Positions 56,190 through 64,000 of a stretch of 64,000 bases of DNA are shown here, piece after piece (the stretch's first letter is position 1; each line of letters starts with the position of its first letter). A program made the translations under genes and the position numbers. The notes below the pieces were generated by a model that searched no databases, was not told the DNA's origin, and saw only the letters and a list, made by a program, of their open reading frames with translations. The DNA comes from Echinarachnius parma (taxonomy: Eukaryota; Echinodermata; Echinoidea; Clypeasteroida; Echinarachniidae), in assembly GCA_037951105.1 (NCBI GenBank), contig JBAMJV010001390.1:248001-312000 (forward strand), given 5' to 3'.

Positions 56190-56880
56190 TATGGTATTTT
56201 CGCAACCTCAACGCGGACGGAGAATCCTGCGGTTCGTATGCAAAATCGAGAACTTCCTATAGTAACAGCGGGCCGACTGTTCTTGGGTTGAAATCTGTGA
56301 TGGGCTTTGGTCAGAATTACGTCGGTCATTATGCGACCGCACGATCAGTCAACAATCAATCAGCGCGCTTGTACATGTACATTAGCTAGGTAAACAATCA
56401 TCACAATCGCTCGCACGTGTAGTGCACTGCCGGCTGAAACATGGATTCGAATTTGATGAATTTCACAAGTTTTTCGCTGAGTTTTTTCTTAACTAGACTT
56501 ATAACAAGCTAAGTATAAAATGAAAATGTTTTAATAAAAGTCTAAATTAGAATAATTGTAGAAATATGATTAAAACGCCGTTTTGTGGCTCGGTCGACGA
56601 CGCGACTCAGAGACTCGTGGCAGTTGTGCGCCCCTCGTGCGCACATAGTACATAGACAATGCATATGTTGGTGGTCAACACTACAAGCCAGCTATGCATT
56701 GTCTATGCATTGCCTGTGACAAGGAGTGGTGACGTCATAGATGCAGTCTACGTGTACGTCCGCGTTCACCGAATTAGCGAAATTGCTTGTAAACGAGAGT
56801 TGTTTGAGCACAGTGGACGTGGCAATAGATCGCTCCCGTGTCGTTGAAAGCTACGTACGTCGCTGAGCGAAAACACCATA
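56190..56880. mobile_element. Probable 691-bp TIR element
   Basis: tatggtattttcgc at the left and gcgaaaacaccata at the right are inverted with one mismatch. The enclosed DNA is GC-richer than its flanks and includes the hairpin repeat at 56651-56722. No clear target duplication. Confidence 0.55.
56651..56722. repeat. Hairpin repeat, copy 2
   Basis: atagacaatgcat and atgcattgtctat form a perfect stem around atgttggtggtcaac…; gcattgcctgtgaca follows. It matches 25847-25920 with a paired change in the stem. Confidence 0.65.
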
Positions 56881-56886
56881 CTGTCT

Positions 56887-56922
56887 CTGAGCAGGGAAGT
56901 GGAAGTCCACTTCCCTGCTCAG
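56887..56922. repeat. Perfect 17-bp stem hairpin
   Basis: ctgagcagggaagtgga, two bases, tccacttccctgctcag. It lies just outside the element ending at 56880. Confidence 0.85.
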
Positions 56923-58799
56923 ATAATCTTCCCAGCTGTTCTAACGTTAATCTGAATTATGCATGAACATGAACAGTTTTTAAGAAAAAAACATGGATGT
57001 GAATACATGTACATGTAAAAACAAATGAGTATGCATGCGCATGTACAGGGTTATGCACACTTGTATGTGTGTAAGAAAATATCATTATCCAAAAGCTTTT
57101 TATGTATTTCCAGGCAAGCTCAAAGGCAGGTGCATGTCTAGCTCAGTACTTGGTTAAAAAAAACAAAAAAACAATACTATTAGATTATAATTTTTTTTCT
57201 CCTTCACCTACAAAGGGAGTTATTGTGCATGCTGGAATTATGTGTTCTTCAGTAAATTGTGTGACATTAGTTTATTCTTCACAGAAACACAAAAGCATGC
57301 AGTTCTTTAATTCTTAATCGTTCACAAAAACGGTGTCATGTGCTTTTGTGTTCATCGACCCTTATTCTGTGAATTTCTTTCTCTTTTTTGTGTGATAGCC
57401 TACAATGTAGGTACAGAATACTTCCCACCTTAACTTAATGGTCTCTCAATACTTAATGTACAAAGTTAAACGCTGCTTAATTTGTACACAAATAATATAC
57501 ATGATGTAAAAATTCTCTAAATTCTCTCTCTCAAAAAAGGCAAACATATTTTAACATGGTTTAATTGCTTTGTGGGGCTGATCATGGCTAGGAATTTTGC
57601 AATCCCCAGAAAAGGCAACAAGAAAATGTTGTGAGTTCATCATTACAGCTGAAGTATTAAAAGTTCTCTTAATTCTCTCTAAACCAAAAACAAACAGTCA
57701 ACATGGTTTGCTTTGTCTGACCTGGGCTAGAAATTGTGTGCGCAGTCCCAGACAAGGCAACGAGAAAATATCGTGCCACATCGTTACAGCTGTGGGAATC
57801 GGAAAGCAAACAAACAAGAAGCCAGCATATGGAACGTTTATTTTGCAGCAAAAAAAAAAAATCAATACCAATCTAGCCATCTTTCTTGCAAAATCAAATA
57901 CCCGTCCATTTATACGATTGATTTTTATTCTGAAATGAAATCAAATGAGAGCTAGAAATGGGTCTACCTTGCAAAATCAAACACCCCACCATTTACACAA
58001 TTGATTTTATTTTCCAATAAAAATCATATAAAAATAAGAATGAGTCCATGTTCTTCTATTCTATGTGCATATTTGTTACAATTTGTTCAGCTCTTGAAAA
58101 TGAAAATGTGCCCAATATCAGAAGGAATAAAAAAGAATGTTACATTAATTAGTAAAAAAAAAGTATTCTTTTTTATTCCTTTATGTGAGTTAGAGAACTT
58201 AAACATCCATTTAAAGTACAGTACTGCATACATCAGAAATGCTGCATTTGAACTTCAATTACATGTTTTCTATTGGCCCGCTTGCTACCCATAAGACTTA
58301 CATGTTTGATGAGGTAAGATTATAATGGACGAGAAAAACAATTGTTTCACAAGAACAAACATAAAATACAGAATACATTTACACATAATTTGCATATGAG
58401 TCTATGACACTCACACTTATTACACCTACAGGTATTAAAACAAAAAAAACAGAAGCAAGCAACTATCAACGACTAGGGTTATACATATTGTCTCTTTCCG
58501 GTTCACTATATTAGTTTTTGTTTTATAAACTTAAATAAAATATTGTCTACAAAAGTATTATGCATGCAGTATCAAAACAACATCACTTATTTATGCAAAT
58601 AAAAATAATAAGTAGCAAATATTTACCAAAAAAGGGACATCAAATATATATTCCACAATTCGACAGAATCTTTCAACACAAAATTTGACTCCATTATGGC
58701 AAAATAAAAAGTCAAGCAGCAGACAGAATATTAAACATTGCCACACGAATACAGATCACGCACAACACAAGTTACACAACATCTAGTTCCGCATCCAAC

Positions 58800-58876
58800 C
58801 TGTTAATGTTCTTATTCTCGTAGCGTGGTCGCGGGTCCTCGTCGTGATCGTTCAAATCAAAACTCGCTCCGGCATT
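58800..58876 (-). CDS. FURIN-like: Furin-like exon 1 of window (Ca2+/substrate loop before the His)
   Basis: On the minus strand: acceptor ctatag, then NAGASFDLNDHDEDPRPRYE and NKNINR (last codon split), donor gttgga. Furin has the same order, a GASFDVND-type loop shortly before HGTRCAG. The split AG|G codon joins the exon at 38888-38976 to give INRHGTR. The +3 base of the donor is T, a mild departure from consensus. Tandem intron repeats begin right at the acceptor. Confidence 0.88.
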
Positions 58877-60310
58877 CTATAGATGTACAGTGTGGCAAGA
58901 TCCAGTGGTGTGCAAATGAGGGTTAGTAGTGAAGTAGATGTAATGGGTTAATGTCATGATCACATTTTTTTTCTGTAACACACTGCATTGACAGTAAATG
59001 ATGGATTCATCGGTTTGACTTTGAAGCTTCAGAGACTAACAACCTTAAAGTCACATAAATTTAACAGAATTCTATAGGTGTATACTATAGTATAGCAGGT
59101 CCAGTGGTGTGAAAATAAAGGTTGTTGTTTTTTTCCATACAAATATAAAGGAAGAACATAGAGAAAAGCCCCAAGATACTGCTTTTCTGACACAGGACAA
59201 ATACATGTATAACCATGCATTTTTATTAGTGATGTAGCTGAAATGAGTTAATAAATCTTTCTCACACTGCATCAGTAAATGATGCACTATCAGTTTGACT
59301 TTGAAGCTTAGCGCAACAACCTTCAAATGTTACATAAATTTAAACCCACTGAGAAGATACCGTATTTGTCGGTGTATTAACCGCTCCGATGTATTAACCG
59401 CACCCCCAACTTTGGCCGTTTTTCCATGAAAAAAAAAAAAATTTGATAGTATAATTCTTGATTTTTAGTCTTTAGATGGTCAGCATTTTCTTAGGAAAGG
59501 TACCAAAAATAGCTTATCTATCAGAGAATTTTTGCATATGAATTTTGTTTTATTTACTGAAGTCTCCGAAGTAAATAAAGAAAATTATCAGGCCTTCTTC
59601 ACAGCAGAAGAATCTATAACTTCTGTTGAATTTGCCACACGGATCACTACACATGGGACTACATAAAACGTTAGACAACAAAACGAAGATTTCACCAATA
59701 AAACAATCAGAACGGAGATTTAAAAAAAAATGTACCTTAATGTTATTCCTTCTTTCTAGTTCAAATTATGTTGAATCTACTCTTGAAAACTGTTTCAGAA
59801 ATAGTAAGTAATAATAGCGAGTAATACGGCATACGATCGTCGTCGATCGTCGACATGGATGAAACGATTCTCAAACGTTGACATCCAGTCCGCCCGGTAC
59901 TAAACAAATGCTCCGATAGCCCGCCATATCACTCATACACTTTGCGTGAAGGTTATGGGTCTATTTTGTTACGCGAGATCCATCCGCCGGGAATTGGGGA
60001 AATGGAAATTGGGGATACTCGTATGAGTATGAATGCCTTGCTGAGGTGGACTTTGGTCACTTGTGAATCTTATCTCCGTGTATTAACCGCATCGTATTAG
60101 GGCCCGGCGCTGGCTAGGCAATTTGCGTGTACAATTTTCCTATCTCCGTGTATTAACCGCTCCCCCCTTTTTGGAGCTTTTTTTTGAGAAAAAAGGTGCG
60201 GTTAATACACCGACAAATACGGTATACATAAACAGAAAACAATTTCTGTATCAAACTGCATCAGTAGCAGACTCCGTGAATTAGTTTGACTCTGAAGCTT
60301 AGCGTAACAA
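58866..60310. repeat. Tandem intron repeats abutting the first furin-like exon of the window
   Basis: Blocks attctatag(a/g)tgta…ccagtggtgtg (58873, 59072) and cactgcat…cagtaaatgatg…gtttgactttgaagctt…gcaacaacctt…acataaattt (58980-59060, 59265-59345, 60260-60330) recur. The first block begins inside the acceptor of the exon at 58800-58876. The array is interrupted by the element 59360-60222. Confidence 0.75.
59360..60222. mobile_element. 863-bp TIR element, TA-flanked, family CCGTATTTG
   Basis: TA|ccgtatttgtcggtgtattaaccgc … gcggttaatacaccgacaaatacgg|TA. The terminal repeat is about 26 bp, and tgtattaaccgc also recurs internally (59391, 60078, 60149). Same family as 13992-14391. It interrupts an intron repeat array. 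No transposase ORF. Confidence 0.87.
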
Positions 60311-60811
60311 CCTTGACATTGTATTGCATACAGTGTACATTTTACTGACTGAGAAAAAAATAACCTCAAATGTGAAGATTATATTGTGTAAAAGTATAGT
60401 TTTCACTGTAAAAGAGATTGACAGATTCAGAGCAATGTGGGGGAGTATACCCTTTAATACAAGATGCTCAGCAACAAGCCTAGGGCAGATTTCAATGGAA
60501 TAACTAGTGGGAGAGTAGAGTAATAATAATAATAATAAATCATTTATATAGCGCAGAACCTATGTATATATATTCGACTGCGCTTCAAGAGCTCCTATAA
60601 ATACCATTCTACTGCACAATGCTATATAATATAAAGCATAATCATAAAATAAAAAATAAGTCTGTGTTTAAAACAAATAAGTTTTTACTTTTAATTTAAA
60701 GCTCTCTAAAGTTTGAGATTTCCTAATATCCACAGGTAGCTTATTCCATAATCTAGGAGCTGCACAAAGAAATGATCGATCACCTAAGGTTACTTTTGTT
60801 CTAATTTTGGG

Positions 60812-61206
60812 GAATTTTTTTTTTTTTTTTTTTTTTCTTTCCGGAGCCCGGGACCCGATGGTGACGGTAGGGAACCGGTGTGATCGACCGAACCAACTCA
60901 GCCTTAATCATTATTGAATCAATTTTAAAGATATTTACTCTCTGGCCTGGGCTGTGGTAAGTCCTTCCTGATATCAGGCATGACACATTCCCCCCAAATT
61001 TTGATGATTTGTGGGTGAAAATCATGATTTTACCCTACTCATTGAATTTTGTATGGAGTTCTATGTAAATGGAATTTGCAGTTTTTCACATGTACAAAGT
61101 CTATGGCAAAACGGAATTTCCGTTTTTCAGGCAGGTAAAAACGGAATTCCAGATTTTCTGAAACGGAAAAGGCCTTTTTTTTAAACGGAAAATCAGTGTC
61201 CCTACA
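60812..61206 (-). repeat. Composite repeat, copy 2 of 3
   Basis: Same repeat as 52068-52490 and 63515-63980, in opposite orientation. It has a ccgttt-rich segment with short internal palindromes (…ggaattccgttttt…), the core ccatagactttgtaca, a gatatcagg segment, then gctgagttggttcggtcg…ggtcccgg next to an A/T homopolymer. The last part resembles one end of the TIR element at 17396-17781. It interrupts the LINE before its C-terminal coding part. Confidence 0.75.
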
Positions 61207-61791
61207 TTTAGCGCTTTATAAACTATCATTAACATCTTAAATTAAATTCTTTGACGTATGGGTAACCAATGTAGTTCTCTTAACAGTGGTGTTACATGAG
61301 CAAATTTAGACAGATTACAAATCAATCTTGCACATGTGTTTTGAAACCGCTGCAACTTTCCTATCTGTGTGTTTGGTAATCCATACAATAAACTATTACA
61401 ATAATCTAACTTACTCGTAATACATGCGTGGACGACAATTTTCATGCTGCTATCTTGATCGAAATATTTACGGATGCGCCTCAAATTATAAATCATATAA
61501 TATGTTGATTTACATACACTAGTAATTTGTGATTCCATATTCAACTGAGTATCAAAAAACACTCGTAAGTTTCTCACATTATGGGATGGTTGTATAGCAG
61601 TATCACCTACTGATATACCATTTGACTTGAATTTAGATACCTGCCGTGGAGTACCAATGACTAATAATTCCATTTTCGTATCATTCAACATAAATTTATT
61701 TTGTAACATCCAAGTTCTAATGTACTCAATGCATGTTTCTAATACACTAATACAATATTCTCCATTTGGTGTGTTAGGACAAAATGACAAA

Positions 61792-62507
61792 GGGCAATTC
61801 CACGCCAAATGAGCCAAAAGTGGAAAAATCAAAATGAGGATTATTTCTGATCTTGTTGATTTTTTCTGGATTATTTGTTAATAAATCATGATCACATAAT
61901 GATAACTTTCAGTTTACATGATTAAAAAAAATATTGGGCGTCTCCTGATAGGAGAAACAGACACCATACATGAACCTATACACATGGGACTACAAAGTGC
62001 CTATTTCTAGATTTTCTTCATTTGTTGCAATCCTTTCTGGTATTTTTCTGTTGTAAGGTACCAAATTGGATGATTGGATATCACAATGTGTGTTCAGGTG
62101 ATAATTTCAGTCTTTTGAGAGCCCTAAAGTATATTTTTAATTAATCAAAAACTCTGTCCTTCCGTTACTGTCCTTCCGTTACCGAACAGTGAAGCAATTA
62201 ACTTCTTTTAATTAATATACCAATAGACATATTTGTTTCAAATAAGTGTTGTAATACTCTTTGAACATTAGGGAATAGACTATGAGCCAATATAACATGA
62301 TAGTCCTCTTAACTTCACAGAGATGATCATAACTAAAGAACTTGAAAATCCATGTCCGTTTTGCCGTCCTTCCGTTACCGGCCTCATTAGTGTCCATATC
62401 TAATAAACGTAATGTAAAAAAAAAAAAAAAAAAATAGGAAATCAAAGGTGTCCCACCAAGAGTCTAAGATTGCGTCTGAATATCCTTCCGTTACCGTGGA
62501 ATTGCCC
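61792..62507. mobile_element. 716-bp non-autonomous TIR element inserted in the LINE (TSD CAAA)
   Basis: Terminal inverted repeats GGGCAATTCCACG at both ends, flanked by CAAA at 61788-61791 and 62508-62511. Removing the element and one CAAA rejoins the LINE reading frame exactly (…YADDTQVYL|SFCPNTPN…), which proves the boundaries. No transposase ORF is visible. The motif TCCTTCCGTTAC recurs about five times near the right end and inside. The 4-bp target duplication narrows the superfamily but I do not assign one. Confidence 0.9.
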
Positions 62508-63214
62508 CAAATATACTTGTGTGTCATCTGCGTAACAATGACAGGTAATAGTAGGGAACTCCTTTTGAATATTTGTGAGGAGTCTGCTTGTATACAACGT
62601 AAATTACAGGGGGCCTAAACGTGACCCTTGAGGGACACCGAAAGGTACCTCGAACACATCTGATTCAATATCATCCATTTCAACTGTCTGTTTTCTATCA
62701 GCCAAGTATGATTCAATCCATGCAAGAACTTTACCATTAATCCAAAAGTGGGTTTTCAAAGTTTGTAACAGACGCAAATGGTCAATAGTATCAAAAGCGC
62801 CGCTCAAATCAAGTAAGAGCAATAGGCTAATCTTCTGGTCATTCATTGACATCAAGAGATCACTTTTGATTCTAAGGAGTGCTGTCTCAGTACTATAACT
62901 TTTTTTCGATAAGCTGATTGGTTGAATGGCAAGAGTGAGTGAGAATCGAGGTGCTCGAGGATTTGTTGGGTAGCAACTTTGAAATATATTGAAGATTACT
63001 AATAGGCCTCAAATTACTGAATTCTGAGTAGGCAGACATATACTGCCTTTAGATTTTTATAGAAGGAAGATGACTTCTGATGATAATTTAATCAATTAAT
63101 TGTTTGCTCATTTAATGATGTACATTTTGTGTTTTAACTGAAGAGGTTTTTAAAGCAATACATGTTATGTATAACAAGTGTTCTGGCTGGAGTATTTTGA
63201 GGACCAGTAACGTA

Positions 63215-63369
63215 CCCGTTCCATAAAACCTTTCCAACGGTTGTAATTGCCCAATTATTGTAACTACGATGGAAACGGCCGATCAGCATCAATCATTTTA
63301 GATGTTGCCATGGTAGTTACAATGATTGGACACTTACAACAATTGGAAAAGTTTTATGAAATGGAGCCG
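63215..63369. mobile_element. MITE, family GGCCCCGTTTCATAAA, copy 3
   Basis: cccgttccataaaacctttcc… and cttacaacaattggaaaagttttatgaaatgg. The internal sequence gttgccatggtagttacaat matches copy 2. Confidence 0.78.
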
Positions 63370-63514
63370 GGCGTTGCAGAAAGACTACAATCGATTGAAA
63401 AGTTACGTCATGTCACTAAATCCGCAAATTTGATTGGTTCAAATGGACATATTTTCTGACTTTCAAAATTTTCTGACTTGCAACTTCAAAAATTGATTGT
63501 ATCTCTTTCTGTAG

Positions 63515-63980
63515 CCTAGGGACACTGATTTTCCGTTTCAAAAAAAGGCCTTTTCCGTTTCAGAAAATCTGGAATTCCGTTTTTACCTGCCTGAAAAACG
63601 GAAATTCCGTTTTGCCATAGACTTTGTACATGTGAAAAACTGCAAATTCCGTTTACATAGAACTCCATACAAAATTCAATGAGTAGGGTAAAATCATGAT
63701 TTTCACCCACAAATCATCAAAATTTGGGGGGAATGTGTCATGCCTGATATCAGGAAGGACTTACCACAGGCCAGAGGCAGAGAGTAAATATCTTTAACAT
63801 TAATTCATTAATGATTAAGGCTGAGTTGGTTCAGTCCGTCACACTGGTTCCCAACCGTCACCATCGGGTCCCAGTTTCGTTTTTTCGGAACGGGCTCCGA
63901 AAAAGAAAAGAAAAAAAAGAAGAAAAAAAAAAAAAAAAAAAAAATTTTTTTTTTTTTCTTTTTTTTTCCGTTTTCCGTTT
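63515..63980 (+). repeat. Composite repeat, copy 3 of 3, at the right edge
   Basis: Near-identical over about 270 bp to 52068 onwards, then gattaaggctgagttggttcag…ggtcccag and a long A run followed directly by a long T run (63920-63970). ccgttttccgtttc follows, suggesting the repeat continues or is inverted past the window edge. Confidence 0.75.
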
Positions 63981-64000
63981 CAAATGGTCAATTCCGCGAT

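Larger units (their letters stand above)
29741..58876 (-). other. FURIN-like: Furin-like proprotein convertase gene (nine exons, 5' end missing)
   Basis: Minus-strand gene. Nine exons with matching phases encode a subtilisin/kexin-type convertase of the secretory pathway, a Ca2+-dependent Golgi/endosomal protease that cuts precursors after paired basic residues. Visible: catalytic His in HGTRCAG, oxyanion Asn in ASGNGG, catalytic Ser in [12 protein letters not shown], a full P domain (GDGRKTINGNSKLVTRIQTT ... GEWLLEIEH), a short Cys-rich segment, one membrane span, and a tail with an acidic Ser cluster. The Asn rather than Asp at the oxyanion position argues against PC2. A single short Cys-rich block plus membrane anchor argues for furin rather than PCSK5/6. 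The signal peptide, prodomain and catalytic Asp exon must lie beyond 64,000. The first intron seen here is about 20 kb. Confidence 0.93.
60530..62960 (-). mobile_element. L2/CR1-type LINE remnant, 5' truncated and interrupted twice
   Basis: On the minus strand, from high to low coordinates: STETALLRIKSDLL, then SLLLLLDLSGAFDTIDHLRL (RT motif with the first catalytic Asp), VPFGVPQGSRLGPL, a YADDTQVYL box, LVIGTPRQVSKF, LDYCNSLLYGLPNTQIGKLQ, LRELHWLPIRQRI, and the C-terminus LGDRSFLCAAPRLWNKLPVD. This order is that of non-LTR elements of the L2/CR1 group. The tail ends in a (TTA)n-like run near 60530, as these LINEs do. A 716-bp DNA element splits YADDTQVYL from SFCPNTPNGE, and a composite repeat replaces DNA before the C-terminus. 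Frameshifts and an in-frame TAA show it is dead. Confidence 0.87.

Noticed and set aside
52060-63710. The same 64-codon ORF (starting MGENHDFTLLI) present at 52060-52254 and 63516-63710
   Set aside because: It lies in a multi-copy repeat, reads through simple ccgttt palindromes, and the third copy does not keep it open. Repeat by-product.

Overview
This is an AT-rich animal genomic window with spliced genes, large introns and many short repeats. It holds the 3' half of one gene on the plus strand and most of a second gene on the minus strand. The two point towards each other (tail to tail). The repeat mix (many small inverted-repeat DNA elements, tRNA-headed SINEs, an L2/CR1-type LINE, 'acatgta'-rich intron sequence) and the two conserved animal proteins suggest a marine invertebrate, perhaps an echinoderm-like deuterostome. 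The species assignment is an inference with low confidence.

Layout. (1) 1-13.0 kb, plus strand: the last 12 coding exons of a RasGRF-type Ras guanine-nucleotide exchange factor. The first three exons are a Ser/Pro-rich linker and the other nine form the CDC25 catalytic domain. The N-terminal PH/IQ/DH/REM part lies off the left edge. A 21-bp minisatellite follows the stop codon and stays open in the same reading frame. (2) 13-29.7 kb: no gene recognised. It carries many TIR elements (hAT-like, TTAA-flanked, TA-flanked, foldback), microsatellites, and a 12/24-bp tandem array at 28.1-28.4 kb. (3) 58.9-29.7 kb, minus strand: nine exons of a furin-like proprotein convertase, running from just before the catalytic His through the catalytic Asn and Ser, P domain, short Cys-rich region, one membrane span and an acidic cytoplasmic tail. 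The signal peptide, prodomain and catalytic Asp lie off the right edge. One intron of about 20 kb (38.98-58.80 kb) contains further TIR elements and four weak plus-strand coding-like segments of unknown identity. (4) 60.5-63.0 kb, minus strand: a dead L2/CR1-type LINE, broken by a 716-bp DNA element with a clear CAAA target duplication and by a second composite repeat.

The most unusual pattern is that several exons in both genes sit at the edge of, or inside, tandem arrays whose units contain the exon's own end plus its splice site. Examples are RasGRF exons 2150-2377 and 8218-8388, and furin exons 34851-35063, 38888-38976 and (mostly intronic) 58800-58876. The arrays leave rows of partial exon copies, several with intact GT donors, next to the functional exon. 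A second recurring pattern is that several non-autonomous DNA elements each carry their own repeated internal motif, and that two otherwise different repeat families share one 16-bp core. All splice sites and domain calls come from reading the sequence by eye. No database search was possible.
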